Shown: positions 33,555-42,717, counted from the first letter of the stretch. The stretch is 64,000 nt of DNA from Micromonospora sp. NBRC 110009 (GCF_030518795.1 NZ_CP130427.1:4836001-4900000), one strand, 5' to 3'. Numbers and translations are program-made. The notes: a model not told the origin generated them from the sequence alone.

Positions 33555-34253
33555 CTACACCGCCGCGCGCCCTGGACGCCGCCGCGCCGCGTCGGCCAGA
33601 CGCCCCACCCGGGCGACGAAGGGAATGACCGCCCAGCACGCGTACGCCCAGTGCGTCACGAAGGCCAACGGGATGGACACCGCGAACGCGCCCGCCGCGA
33701 CCGACAGCATGCGGTAGCCGTTGGCGAACAGCGATCGCGGCGTGCCCGCCCGGGCCAGCCCGTGCCGGTCCATCTCCAGCACTGCCAGCAGGAAGGAGAG
33801 AGACGCGAGCGCCTGGGTCGCCGCGTAGAGGGTGAACCGTGCGGCGAACGCCCCGTCGCCGACGATGACCCTGGTGACGAACGGCGTCAGGACGATCATG
33901 AGCAGCCACAGCATGTTCCAGCGGACCAGCCGCCCGCTCAGCCTGGCTACGTGACCGAACGTGCGGTGGTGCAGGAACCAGTGGCCCCCGATCACCGCGA
34001 AGCTGATGAGGAATGCCACGTATTCGTTGAGGTTGCGAGCCAGATCGCGCCACAGTTCGGTGTCTGTCTGGCCGACCGGGACGGGCAGCTCCAACGCCAA
34101 CAACGTGATAGCGATGGCGACCACCGCGTCCGAGAAGAAGACCAGCCGCTCGGGGTTGACAATCTCCAGTTCGGATCTCGCCGGGCGGCCGGTCTGCGTC
34201 GCCGCGCCGGCCCGTGACCCCTCGGGGATGACCGTGTCGTCTTCCACCCGCAT
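33555..34253 (-). CDS. TMEM175-family (DUF1211) potassium channel-like protein
   Basis: A 232-residue membrane protein with the family hallmark RLVFFSDAVVAIAITLLALEL (the (R)xxxFSD motif of helix 1). Five further helices include EYVAFLISFAVIGGHWFLHHR and MLWLLMIVLTPFVTRVI. Bacterial homologues form potassium-permeable tetramers. Start MRVEDDTV at 34253 gives a short cytoplasmic leader. Upstream in-frame codons have poor coding character. It diverges from the GH15 gene. Confidence 0.9.
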   Translation of the reverse strand: MRVEDDTVIPEGSRAGAATQTGRPARSELEIVNPERLVFFSDAVVAIAITLLALELPVPVGQTDTELWRDLARNLNEYVAFLISFAVIGGHWFLHHRTFGHVARLSGRLVRWNMLWLLMIVLTPFVTRVIVGDGAFAARFTLYAATQALASLSFLLAVLEMDRHGLARAGTPRSLFANGYRMLSVAAGAFAVSIPLAFVTHWAYACWAVIPFVARVGRLADAARRRPGRAAV

Positions 34254-34447
34254 CCCGGAAGTAGAACACGTGGGGTCCGCGCGGCGGGTGCCGGTCTGGC
34301 CCTCGCCCAACGCCCGGCGTCCGGCCGAATCGCCGAACCGATGATCACCGCGCCGGAGCCGGTACGGCGGGCCGCGATGCCAGGCCGGGAGAAGGGCCTG
34401 AGCGGGACGTGGCGGTGTCACTCGGTTCCGCTCGGGTAGTCCGTTCC

Positions 34448-36292
34448 ATGGGGCGCGGACGGATCGCGGAGCACGGCTTCCTGGCCGATGGTCGGAGCGC
34501 GGTGCTGGTGGACCGCGCCGGGTCGGTGAACTGGTGGTGTCCCGCGCGGTTCGACGCTCCGTCGGTGTTCGCCCGCCTGCTTGATGATGACGCCGGGCAC
34601 TGGGTGATCCGGCCCGAGGGTAGGTTCAGCACCGAACGTGCCTACCTGACCGATACGCTCGTGCTTCGTACCGTCTTCAGCACCCCCACCGGCAGCGTGG
34701 CGGTGCTCGACGCGCTGGCCCTGGCACCGGGCGCGCGGGGCCATGAGGTCGGTCTGCACTCGCCGAGGGTGCTGGCCCGGGTGGTGCGGGGCCTCTCCGG
34801 CGAGGTCCCGCTGCGGGTGCACTACCGGCCACGGTTCGAGTACGGCCGGATGGTCCCCCAGTTGGTGCAGCAGGACGAGGCGGTCGTCGCCAGTGCCGCG
34901 TCGGCCCGACTGGATCTGCGGGCGACCGTCCCACTGGAGTGTGCGGTCGGGGAGGCGTTCGGGTCGTTCGCGGTACGGGCCGGCGAGACGCGTCACTTCA
35001 CCCTGGGGTACGCGCCGGCTTACGACGCCGGCCCGCCGACGGTGCTCGACGCCGAGCAGGTGATCGACAACGCCGTCGCAGGCTGGCGCTCTTGGATGGG
35101 CCTGCACGACTACCGTGGCCGCTATCGGGAGCAGGTGCGACGCAGCGCACTGGTGGTGCAGGGCATGACCTACCGGCCCAGCGGGGCGGTGGTGGCCGCC
35201 CCGACGATGTCCCTGCCCGAGGAGTTGGGCGGCGAACGTAACTACGACTACCGCTACGCCTGGGTACGCGACTTCAGCTTCACCCTGGAGGCGCTCTGGC
35301 GCGTGACCTGCACCGACGAGCTCAACCTGCACGTCGGGTGGTTGACCCGGTCGATGGGCGAGAACGAGGGCATCGTCCCGATCATGTACGGGGTGGAGGG
35401 GGAACGGGACCTCACCGAACATCACCTCGACCACCTGGCCGGCTTCGCCGGCAGCCGCCCGGTGCTGCTGGGCAACGACGCCTGGCGACAACGGCAGAAC
35501 GACGTGCACGGTGAGCCGCTCAGCGCCGCCTGGCTGATGCGTGAGCATCTCGACCCGATGCCGCCGGACATCTGCCGACTGCTGCGCGGGATGGCCGAGC
35601 GGGCCGCGCGGGACTGGCACCTGCCGGACGCCGGGATGTGGGAGGCGCGCGACGCCGAACGCCATTACGTGTCATCGAAGGTGCAGTGCTGGACGGCGTT
35701 GGACCGAGCCGTCCGCTTCGGGTCCCGGCTGGGCGACGAGGCGGACCTCGCCAGGTGGGCAGTGGCTCGGGACGAGGTGCGACGAGCCGTGCTGACTCGG
35801 GGCTGGAGCGACCGGCTGGGGGCCTTCACCGCAGCGTTCGACACCGACGAGCTGGATGCGTCGGTGCTGATGATGCCGTTGGTCGGCTTCCTTCCCGCCG
35901 ACGAGCCGAGAATGCGTTCCACCATCCGGATGGTCGAGGAGAGGCTGTCCCACGACGGCCTGCTGCGCCGCTGGGCCGGCGACCCCGCCGGCTTCGTGAT
36001 CTGCTCCTTCTGGATGGTCAGCTGCCTGGCGCTGGCTGGCGAGCGCGACCGGGCCGGCCAGCTCTTCGAGCGGCTCGCCGCCCGGGTCAACGACCTGGGC
36101 CTGTTCGCGGAGCAGATCGACCCGTACAGCGGGGAAGCCCTGGGCAACTTTCCTCAGGCGTTCTCGCACATCGGCCTCATCAACGCCGCCGGAGACCTCA
36201 CTGACCTGGACGCCGGGAGCCACGAGCTTCCGCCGGCACCGGGGCGACGCATCCCCGCTCACCAGGAGGGCCGGCCGGCGGGCGATCACTGA
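34448..36292 (+). CDS. GH15-family glycoside hydrolase, second copy
   Basis: A 614-residue GH15 enzyme: RIAEHGFLADGRSAVLVDRA opens the N-terminal domain, RNYDYRYAWVRDFSFTLEALW the barrel, GMWEARDAERHYVSSKV the acid region and AEQIDPYSGEALGNFPQAF the base region. It is only distantly similar to the paralogue at 20104, so they probably differ in substrate. ATG 34448 fits homologues; GTG 34409, with GGAGAAGG upstream, would add 13 residues. It ends at a strong bidirectional terminator. Confidence 0.9.
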   Translation: MGRGRIAEHGFLADGRSAVLVDRAGSVNWWCPARFDAPSVFARLLDDDAGHWVIRPEGRFSTERAYLTDTLVLRTVFSTPTGSVAVLDALALAPGARGHEVGLHSPRVLARVVRGLSGEVPLRVHYRPRFEYGRMVPQLVQQDEAVVASAASARLDLRATVPLECAVGEAFGSFAVRAGETRHFTLGYAPAYDAGPPTVLDAEQVIDNAVAGWRSWMGLHDYRGRYREQVRRSALVVQGMTYRPSGAVVAAPTMSLPEELGGERNYDYRYAWVRDFSFTLEALWRVTCTDELNLHVGWLTRSMGENEGIVPIMYGVEGERDLTEHHLDHLAGFAGSRPVLLGNDAWRQRQNDVHGEPLSAAWLMREHLDPMPPDICRLLRGMAERAARDWHLPDAGMWEARDAERHYVSSKVQCWTALDRAVRFGSRLGDEADLARWAVARDEVRRAVLTRGWSDRLGAFTAAFDTDELDASVLMMPLVGFLPADEPRMRSTIRMVEERLSHDGLLRRWAGDPAGFVICSFWMVSCLALAGERDRAGQLFERLAARVNDLGLFAEQIDPYSGEALGNFPQAFSHIGLINAAGDLTDLDAGSHELPPAPGRRIPAHQEGRPAGDH

Positions 36293-36296
36293 CCGG

Positions 36297-36332
36297 GCGG
36301 GAACTCGATGATCACAATAATCGAGTTCCCGC
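36297..36332. terminator. Bidirectional terminator after the GH15 gene
   Basis: Perfect 13-bp stem GCGGGAACTCGAT / ATCGAGTTCCCGC with a 10-nt loop, 5 bp after the GH15 stop and 28 bp from the end of the opposing SDR fragment. Confidence 0.85.
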
Positions 36333-36359
36333 CGCCACCCGGTCACTCGGGCCGGTGCG

Positions 36360-36749
36360 CTACTTGCCGGACCCGGTCCGGCCCAGCCAGTCGGCGTACT
36401 TGATCTCCCCGAGCACCGCCCCGTCGGCCGGTACCAGGCTCTGTTCGCCCAACTCGCTGCCGAAGTAGCGCGCGTGTGGGTCCGTGACCACCTCACGCGG
36501 GTCGCCCAACGCAGCCAGGGCGTTCCGGAAGAACTCGTCCATCCGGAGCCGCTCAGGCCCGGCGACCTCGACCCGTCCGTTCACCGGCGACGCCACCGAC
36601 ACGCGGGCGAGCGCCTGGGCCACCTCGTCGCCGGCCATGGGCTGGAAGAGCACCGGCGCCATCCGGACCGTGCCACCGTCCGCGGCGGAGTCGGCGATGC
36701 CCGGGACGAACTCGAAGAACTGCGTCGCGTGCACGATCGAGGAGCACGC
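36360..36749 (-). pseudogene. C-terminal fragment of an NmrA-like SDR
   Basis: The frame encodes the last third or so of an atypical SDR: SSIVHATQFFEFVPGIADSA, VLFQPMAGDEVAQALA, GRVEVAGPERLRMDEFF and IKYADWLGR. The N-terminal nucleotide-binding half is missing. A stop at 36750-36752 and unrelated sequence replace it. An ATG at 36734 could start a 124-residue product, but it would lack the cofactor site. A remnant of an NAD(P)H-binding quinone reductase-like gene. Confidence 0.75.
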
Positions 36750-37087
36750 CTACGGCCCGGCGCCGGAAAGGAAGGTCGGGCAGGCGACGCTGGTGAAAGG
36801 GTGCAGGCGCCGGGCCGGCTGCCCGCAGCACGAGCACGCCACGGCACCGGCGTCAGCATGCTGTTTCGGCCGGCCGGCCGGCCTGCGCGTCGCGACCGCG
36901 GGTCGAGCCGATCTCCAACGCGCTGCGCGTGATCGTGGCGGCGGACGAGGTCTCCATTCCCGCCTTCACCACGATCCGGGTCGATGAGCAGGTGCCGGAG
37001 GCGTAACGTTCCAGACGTTGCCAGGCTTGGTGCCGGCGCGTGGGCGCAGGTCCGGTGAGTTTCCCGACCGGAGGGGTCAACCTTGTC
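36750..37087. other. Gene debris between the SDR fragment and an alpha/beta hydrolase
   Basis: There is no intact gene. A plus-strand frame ending at TAA 37004-37006 encodes EPISNALRVIVAADEVSIPA and then TTIRVDEQVPEA, which looks like the tail of a protein I cannot name. Another frame near 36739 reads EEHAYGPAPERKVGQATLV. The two are in different frames. This looks like an insertion/deletion scar. Confidence 0.45.
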
Positions 37088-37960
37088 ATGACGAACACGC
37101 ACAGGCTGGCGACCGCCGAGGCCGACATCGTCTACGACGTACACGGCCCGCTGCCCACGGCCGACGGACGCCCGCCGCTGTTCATGATCGGCCAGCCGAT
37201 GGACGCACGCGGCTTCGCCACGTTGGCGTCGCATTTCCCCGACCGCACCGTGGTCACCTACGACCCACGCGGTCTTGGCCGCAGCAGCCGCAGGGACCGC
37301 CGGGTCGACAACGCGCCCACGGTCCAGGCCGCCGATGTGCACGCCGTCATCGAGGCGCTGGGCGTCGGACCGGTCGAGATGTTCGCCAGCAGTGGCGGCG
37401 CGGTGACCGCGCTGGCGCTGGTGGCGGCCTTTCCCCACGACGTGACCACCCTGGTGGCCCACGAGCCACCACTCATTCCGGTGCTGCCCGATGCCCAGGC
37501 TGCCGAGCTCGCCCGCGGCGGCGTTCGCGACGCGTACGAGGCCAAGGGGTCGAATGCCGGCATGGCGGCCTTCATCGCCATGACGTCGTGGCGAGGCGAG
37601 TTCACCGAGGACTACTTCGCCCAGCCCGCGCCGGATCCGGGCCAGTTCGGGATGCCGAGCCAGGACGACGGCTCCCGTGACGATCCGCTGCTGTCGGACC
37701 GGTCCTGGGCGGTCAGCAGCTACCGCCCCGACCTGGACGCGCTGGCCGCGGCGCCGACGCGCATCGTGATCGCGGTGGGCGAGGAGTCCGCGGGCATCTT
37801 CACCGGACGCAGCGCGGCGGCCATCGCCGAACTGCTCGGCCAGCAGCCGAGCGTGTTCCCCAGCCACCACGGCGGCTTCCTCGGTGGCGAGTTCGGATAC
37901 CCCGGCCAGCCGGAGGCCTTCGCGCGCAAGCTGCGCGAGGTCCTCGACGGCGACAACTGA
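37088..37960 (+). CDS. Alpha/beta hydrolase
   Basis: A 290-residue hydrolase starting MTNTHRLATAEADIVYDVHG. The strand and oxyanion region is PLFMIGQPMDARGFATLA, DPRGLGRSSR follows and the nucleophile elbow is FASSGGAVTALAL. The His is expected in SHHGGFLGGEFG. GGAGGGG precedes ATG 37088. Members range from esterases to haloperoxidase-like enzymes and the substrate is not evident. It stands alone downstream of gene debris. Confidence 0.88.
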   Translation: MTNTHRLATAEADIVYDVHGPLPTADGRPPLFMIGQPMDARGFATLASHFPDRTVVTYDPRGLGRSSRRDRRVDNAPTVQAADVHAVIEALGVGPVEMFASSGGAVTALALVAAFPHDVTTLVAHEPPLIPVLPDAQAAELARGGVRDAYEAKGSNAGMAAFIAMTSWRGEFTEDYFAQPAPDPGQFGMPSQDDGSRDDPLLSDRSWAVSSYRPDLDALAAAPTRIVIAVGEESAGIFTGRSAAAIAELLGQQPSVFPSHHGGFLGGEFGYPGQPEAFARKLREVLDGDN

Positions 37961-38074
37961 GGCGCGGTGCTGGCCGCGCAGCGCAGCTGAAGGCTGCCGA
38001 ACGGGCCCAGCAGCGGTCAGTTCCCGCAACGTGACCGCCGGCCCGGTTACGGTGGCAGGCGTGACAGAGGTGGG

Positions 38075-38845
38075 GTGGGTGTGGTCCAGCTGACCTGGTG
38101 CGGGCACAGCACCGTGTGGATCGAGGACTCGGGGACCCGGCTGCTGACCGATCCGCTGCTGCGGGACCGGCTCGCCCATCTGCGTCGTCGTCGTGGGCCC
38201 ACCCCGCACCTACCGTCCACCCCGGACGCCATACTCGTGTCGCACCTGCACGCCGACCACCTGGACTTCGCCTCGCTGCGCCGGCTGCCCGAGGACACCG
38301 CGATGGTGGTTCCGGCGGGCGCCGCACGGCTGGTCCGGCGGTCGCTGGGCGCGGCCGCCGCCGGGCGCTGCGAGGAGGTTGCGGTCGGCGACCGGATCAC
38401 GATCGGCGGCCTCAGCGTCGCCGCCGTCCCCGCCGCGCACCATGCCGGTCGGGGGCTGTGGTCCCGGCACCGCGCTCCGGCCCTCGGCTACCTGATCGAA
38501 GGCCGCGCGCGGACCTGGTTCGCCGGGGACACCGGCCTCTTCGACGAGATGGCCGACCTGAAGCCGCTCGATCTCGCGCTCATCCCGGTCGGCGGGTGGG
38601 GACCGACCCTCGGCCCCGGCCACCTCGATCCCGTGGCGGCCGCCGAAGCGGTACGGCGCGCGGCGGCGAACTGGGCCGTACCCATTCACTTCGGTACCTT
38701 CTGGCCGGTCGGATGTGACCGAATCCGGCCGGACCGGTTCTTCCGGCCGGGCGACGACTTCGCTCGGCAGGTGGAAATGGTGTCGCCGGGCACCCGGGTG
38801 CGCGTGCTGCAGCCGGGAGAGTCCTTCACGGTGTGCCCGCCGTGA
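38075..38845 (+). CDS. Metallo-beta-lactamase-fold hydrolase (UlaG/NAPE-PLD-like)
   Basis: A 256-residue MBL-fold enzyme. Metal ligands are SHLHADHLDF (HxHxDH), PAAHHAG, GDTGLFDEM and VPIHFGTFWPVG. The short LTWCGHSTVWIED opening is typical of the UlaG/NAPE-PLD-like group of phosphodiesterase/lactonase enzymes. GTG 38075 starts it. The next gene overlaps its 3' end by 13 bp, so the two are co-translated. Confidence 0.88.
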   Translation: MGVVQLTWCGHSTVWIEDSGTRLLTDPLLRDRLAHLRRRRGPTPHLPSTPDAILVSHLHADHLDFASLRRLPEDTAMVVPAGAARLVRRSLGAAAAGRCEEVAVGDRITIGGLSVAAVPAAHHAGRGLWSRHRAPALGYLIEGRARTWFAGDTGLFDEMADLKPLDLALIPVGGWGPTLGPGHLDPVAAAEAVRRAAANWAVPIHFGTFWPVGCDRIRPDRFFRPGDDFARQVEMVSPGTRVRVLQPGESFTVCPP

Positions 38846-39423
38846 CGGCCTTGCTCGGCGCCTTGGGCTCGCTGGTCCTCGTGGTGCTGTTCGGCTCGGT
38901 GGTCCCGGTGGTGCCGACCGGCGCGGCGGTCAGCGGTGCGGCAGCGCTCGCCGCCCACCAGCATCCGATCACCGTGGTCCTGGTCGTGATCGCCGGCGCC
39001 ATCGGCGCGTACGTCGGCGACCTCGCGACGTACGGCATGCTCGGCTGGGGTGGCGAGCGGGTCGCCCGGCGGCTACCCGGCCTGCGCGGCCGGCCGCGGG
39101 TCGGCCCGGTCTCGGCCCGCGTGCGCGAGGGACATGTCTCGACGCTTCTGGTGTCCCGGCTCATCCCGGGCGGCCGGGTCCCGGTGCTGCTGGCCGCAGC
39201 CGTGGCGGGGCTGGCCTGGCGGCGCTTCGCGGTCGCCAACGCGCCGGCGAGCCTGCTGTGGTCGGTGCTCTACGCCTCGATCGGGGTCCTGGGGCGGGCG
39301 GTTTTTCCGGAGCCGTGGCAGGGCGTTGTCGCCGCGATCCTGCTCGTCGTGCTGGTCACCCAGGGACTGAGGTGGCTGAGCCGGCGCCGGAGGCTGCCGG
39401 ATGGTCCGCCGGCGACCCCGTAG
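38833..39423 (+). CDS. DedA/VTT-like membrane protein
   Basis: A 196-residue integral membrane protein with the VTT/DedA pattern: VVPVVPTGAAVSGAAALAA, then IGAYVGDLATYGMLGWGG and VSRLIPGGRVPVLLAAAVAG. Five helices are likely. It overlaps the MBL hydrolase gene by 13 bp. A lipid-scrambling role together with a phosphodiesterase-like MBL enzyme suggests lipid turnover (inference). It converges on the membrane phosphodiesterase gene, 24 bp away. Confidence 0.8.
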   Translation: MPAVTALLGALGSLVLVVLFGSVVPVVPTGAAVSGAAALAAHQHPITVVLVVIAGAIGAYVGDLATYGMLGWGGERVARRLPGLRGRPRVGPVSARVREGHVSTLLVSRLIPGGRVPVLLAAAVAGLAWRRFAVANAPASLLWSVLYASIGVLGRAVFPEPWQGVVAAILLVVLVTQGLRWLSRRRRLPDGPPATP

Positions 39424-39447
39424 TCCGGCCGGCGTCGTCGCCCGGGG

Positions 39448-41763
39448 CTACGCGACCGTCCCATGGGGGCGGTCGTGGTCCGGCTCGTTGTCCGCCCGGC
39501 CGTCCGGCGCGCCGGCATGGTCGTCGGTCCGCCGTAGACCGAGCCGCCGCATCCAGCTGAGCAACTGCCGGTGTACGTCCTCCGGGCCGACCAGTTCGCC
39601 CTCCTGCGGCCAGTCGGCAGGATGGATGAGCAGGGCCTCCGTCTGCCAGCCGCCGAGCCCGCCGTGGCAACCCACCAACTCCTCAAAGGCGGCGACCTCC
39701 TCGAGGCCCGGCTCCACGGCGCTGATCACGACGAGGTCCCCGACGTGGTCCATCGCCTGGTGGCGGAGCAGGTCCTGGCGCGCCCGGGAGCCGTACGGCA
39801 CCAGCGGGTCGTCGCCGTCGACGTGGCCGTCCCGCAGCCGGTGACAGCCCCGGGCCCCGATCGCCAGCGGCCCGGCGGCGGAGTCCACCACCACCAGCCC
39901 GATGCCGGGGTGCGCGGCCAAGCCGTCGATCAGCTTCGGGACGACGGCATCGATCCGCTCGCGGGTCAGCCGTCCCGGATGCCGGGGCAGGTAGATCATC
40001 GCCAGGTTGCCGGACGCGACCACCACGGTCTCCGGATCGGCGCGGGTGGCCGCCTCCTCCCGGTCGGCCGGCCCCACGCTGACCTCGCCGCCATCGGTGC
40101 GCGACCGCAGCGCCAGCCGAGCCGCCGTGCCGGTCGCCCCGCTCCGGCCACGGACCTCGGTCAGCAACGTGCTCATCCGGCTCCACTCCTCGACGGGATC
40201 GGCGGCCTCGGCGATCCCGCCGCGCTGAGCCAGGTCGGCGGGCGTCGGCCGGCCGTGGGGCGCGACCTCGCGCACCGGCTGAGCGGCATACCGCGCGATC
40301 ACCTCCGCGAGCGACTCGCCGTACCGCTGGCGGAAGGTGGCGCCCTGACTCTGCCCGTGGTCGCTCAGCACCACGAGGTGGTAGCGCCGCGTCGCCTCGG
40401 CCGCCAGACGCTGCAGGATGCCGAGCGTCTGATCGAGCGCCTCGAGGACCGCCATCGCCTGCGGGCGGGCCGGACCGGCATGGTGGGCCACCTCGTCGTA
40501 GTCCAGGAAGTCGCAGAAGATGACGGGTGTCCCGCTGGCCATCTGCTCGGCGACGAGCGACACGTTCAGGTCGCTGAGCAGGCTCGCCATCGGGCGCAGC
40601 GCCAGGTACGAGCCGCGGCGTCGGCCACGGGGCTGGATGTCGCGCAGCCGCTGCCGCCGCGCCTCGTACAGCTCGCGCAGCACCTGCCCGGCCCCGCGCA
40701 CCACGGCGCGCGCGAAACCGTACGGGCTGGCCATGAACACCGCGTAGCCCCGGGTGGACCGTCCGGGCAGCCCCGCGCGGCTCACCGTGAGCAGGCTGGT
40801 CGGGGCGTCGCCGGAGAAGGCGGTGCTGATGCTGACGCCCCCGTCCCGCAGCAGACCCTGTCCGGTGGACAGCCGCCGCTCGATCTCGGCGGCGTCGCGG
40901 GGCCGGCTGGTCACCACCAGGCGGCCGGTGGAGCGGGTCCCGTTGTCGTTGGCGGTGGACTTCTCGTACCAGCGATAGGCCGGCACCCGCAGGACGTCGC
41001 CGTACAGCAGGCCCGCCTGCGCGGCGGGCGTGGTGGCCGGAAGGCCGGTGTGCCAGCGGGTCATCCGGTGGCTGCCCGAGCGCAGCCACCGGCCGACGGT
41101 GGGCAGGTTGCCGGCGCGGATGGCCCACCACACCAGCGGCGCGGCCACCCCGTCGAGCTGGACGACGAGCAGGCCGTCGGCTGGCTGGCCGGCGGGACCC
41201 GCCACCGTGGCGCCGCCTCGCCGTCGTCGTTGCCGCCACGCGGGGCGCCGCTCCCGCCGTCGCCGCACCCGGGTCATCACCCACAGCATCTCGCTGACGA
41301 ACGCGTCGTCCGTGCCGGCGTCGGCGAGCCAGTTCACGACCGCCGCGAGCGCGACGGCGAGCCAGGCGGCGGCGAAGGCGTCGGCGAACCCCGCCACGTC
41401 CGCTTCCGGATCGAGGCGCAACGCGACGTACATGACGACGGCCTGCACGGACACGCCGATGATGAGGGCGCCGAGCCCGCCGAGCGCCGTGGCAAGGGCG
41501 AACAGCAGCGGCCGCAGCACCGCGCCGATCGCGGCAATCAGGCCGACCAGCCACAGCGTCGCCAGCAACCCGCTGGCGGTGACCCCCGGCAGCAGCCACA
41601 GCGTCGTGCTGAGCACCAGGAACGAGGTGACCATGCTGCGCAGCAGGGCCCGGACCCGGGCGACCGTCGGCCGGTAGTCGCGCAGCACCCCCAGGCCGAC
41701 CCGCACCGGCTGGGGCAGCGTCCGCTGCTCCCCGGCATCGGCGTCCGGCTCCATTCGGCTCAC
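39448..41763 (-). CDS. Membrane-anchored type I phosphodiesterase/nucleotide pyrophosphatase
   Basis: A 771-residue fusion. Residues of about 45-165 form a four-helix holin-like (phage holin family 4) membrane domain, with FLVLSTTLWLLPGVTASGLL and PLLFALATALGGLGALI. A basic linker leads to an alkaline-phosphatase-superfamily domain: LLVVQLDGVA (metal Asp), GLPATTPAAQAGLL (nucleophile Thr), FCDFLDYDEVAHHAGP and SDHGQSQGATF. The arrangement puts a phosphodiesterase on a membrane anchor. The substrate may be lipid- or nucleotide-linked phosphate (inference). GTG 41763 or ATG 41754 may start it. Confidence 0.87.
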   Translation of the reverse strand: MSRMEPDADAGEQRTLPQPVRVGLGVLRDYRPTVARVRALLRSMVTSFLVLSTTLWLLPGVTASGLLATLWLVGLIAAIGAVLRPLLFALATALGGLGALIIGVSVQAVVMYVALRLDPEADVAGFADAFAAAWLAVALAAVVNWLADAGTDDAFVSEMLWVMTRVRRRRERRPAWRQRRRRGGATVAGPAGQPADGLLVVQLDGVAAPLVWWAIRAGNLPTVGRWLRSGSHRMTRWHTGLPATTPAAQAGLLYGDVLRVPAYRWYEKSTANDNGTRSTGRLVVTSRPRDAAEIERRLSTGQGLLRDGGVSISTAFSGDAPTSLLTVSRAGLPGRSTRGYAVFMASPYGFARAVVRGAGQVLRELYEARRQRLRDIQPRGRRRGSYLALRPMASLLSDLNVSLVAEQMASGTPVIFCDFLDYDEVAHHAGPARPQAMAVLEALDQTLGILQRLAAEATRRYHLVVLSDHGQSQGATFRQRYGESLAEVIARYAAQPVREVAPHGRPTPADLAQRGGIAEAADPVEEWSRMSTLLTEVRGRSGATGTAARLALRSRTDGGEVSVGPADREEAATRADPETVVVASGNLAMIYLPRHPGRLTRERIDAVVPKLIDGLAAHPGIGLVVVDSAAGPLAIGARGCHRLRDGHVDGDDPLVPYGSRARQDLLRHQAMDHVGDLVVISAVEPGLEEVAAFEELVGCHGGLGGWQTEALLIHPADWPQEGELVGPEDVHRQLLSWMRRLGLRRTDDHAGAPDGRADNEPDHDRPHGTVA

Positions 41764-41890
41764 AATGCCACACCCCGACTGGTCCGCCCCGACCTCCGCG
41801 ACCCCGGCGCGGCCGGTCGTGTCGGCGAGTCACGGAGCAGGTCGGCGACGCCTCACCACACGCCGCCCAGCCTGGACCCCCGCCGGTGGG

Positions 41891-42478
41891 TCAACCCTCG
41901 ACCGCGGTCAGCGCCGGCTCCAGGTCGGCGACGGTGGCGATGGTGGCCTGGACGGGAAAGATCCGATCGACGAGGAACGCGTGCACCTCCGGGTCGGGAT
42001 CCGCGCACCCGTCGGCGAGCACCACCACCCGGTAGTCGCGATCGGCGGCGTCCCGCACCGTCGACAGCACCACGCCGCTCGTGCTGAACCCGGCCAGCAC
42101 GAGCGTGTCGACCCCGCGCTCCCGTAGTTGCTCGCCCAGGTCCGTGGTGGAGAACGCGCCCACCCGGGACTTGCGCACCACCACGTCGCCCGCCACCGGC
42201 GCGAGGTGGCCGTGCACCTGCATTCCCGGGGCGTCGGCGTGGAGGGCGGGCCCCAGCTGCCGCGCCATCGCGGCGAAACGACTGTGCGCGGGCACCCGCT
42301 CGTAGTCCTCGTCGGCGAACCCGACCCGCACGTAGCCGACGTGGCCGCTGTGGCGACGCACCACGTCGAGGGCGGTCCGGACGCGCTCCAGTTGAGCGGC
42401 CGGGTCGGGGATCCGGCCGGCGAGGAGCGGCAGCGCGCCGTCGTTTCGCGAGAAGGTTGCCCATCGACAGTGGGCCAT
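41891..42478 (-). CDS. Isochorismatase-like cysteine hydrolase with aberrant N-terminus
   Basis: A 195-residue protein. NDGALPLLAGRIPDP onward matches the isochorismatase-like hydrolase fold, with the Lys of VVRKSRVGAFSTTDL and the subfamily phrase AGFSTSGVVLSTVRDAADR. The first residues (MAHCRWATFSR) do not give the expected beta strand with the catalytic Asp (VxDxQND). A VDGQ sequence lies in another frame just upstream of NDG, separated by 11 bases, so the 5' end may be damaged. It diverges from helR across the RAE, which overlaps its best promoter. Confidence 0.75.
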   Translation of the reverse strand: MAHCRWATFSRNDGALPLLAGRIPDPAAQLERVRTALDVVRRHSGHVGYVRVGFADEDYERVPAHSRFAAMARQLGPALHADAPGMQVHGHLAPVAGDVVVRKSRVGAFSTTDLGEQLRERGVDTLVLAGFSTSGVVLSTVRDAADRDYRVVVLADGCADPDPEVHAFLVDRIFPVQATIATVADLEPALTAVEG

Positions 42479-42487
42479 GAAGGGAAA

Positions 42488-42503
42488 GGAGCATACCTGC
42501 TCC
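42488..42503. promoter_or_regulatory. Leader hairpin of the isochorismatase-like gene
   Basis: GGAGCA-tacc-TGCTCC, a 6-bp perfect stem in the presumed 5' untranslated region of the minus-strand gene, 10 bp before its start codon. It could mask the ribosome site. Confidence 0.4.
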
Positions 42504-42516
42504 CTGCCACTTTCAA

Positions 42517-42567
42517 CATATAGCGCACCCGGGGGCTTGCGGCAAGACCCGGGTCGTGCCGCAGAAT
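42517..42567. promoter_or_regulatory. Rifamycin-associated element (RAE) with divergent promoters
   Basis: GGGGCTTGCGGCAAGACCC (42532-42550) is an inverted repeat centred on G42541 with one mismatched pair. It carries the CTTGCGGCAAG core of the RAE that precedes rifamycin-induced genes in actinomycetes. The core supplies a -35 on each strand. Minus: TTGCCG (42540-42545), 17 bp, TATATG (42517-42522). Plus: TTGCGG (42537-42542), 19 bp, CAGAAT (42562-42567). helR starts at 42718 and the opposite gene at 42478. Confidence 0.85.
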
Positions 42568-42717
42568 CACCGGCCGTGGCCAAGGACCTGCGGAAATGGG
42601 AGCCGCGAGCCAGAGAAGCTGCAAACCCTGACGGCCTGAACCGGCAACGGCCACGGGGGTCCCCGCCAGGCGGAACTCGCTCGCTCGTGGCAAGCGGCCC
42701 AGATCGGAGCTGATGAC

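Noticed and set aside
39448..41763. Prophage or lysis cassette suggested by a holin-like domain
   Set aside because: The holin-like helices are fused to a phosphodiesterase, and no endolysin, capsid or integrase gene is present.
39571..42087. Long plus-strand frame of about 840 codons opposite the membrane phosphodiesterase
   Set aside because: Low-complexity Arg/Pro/Gly translation without domains, mirrored from a gene with intact catalytic motifs.
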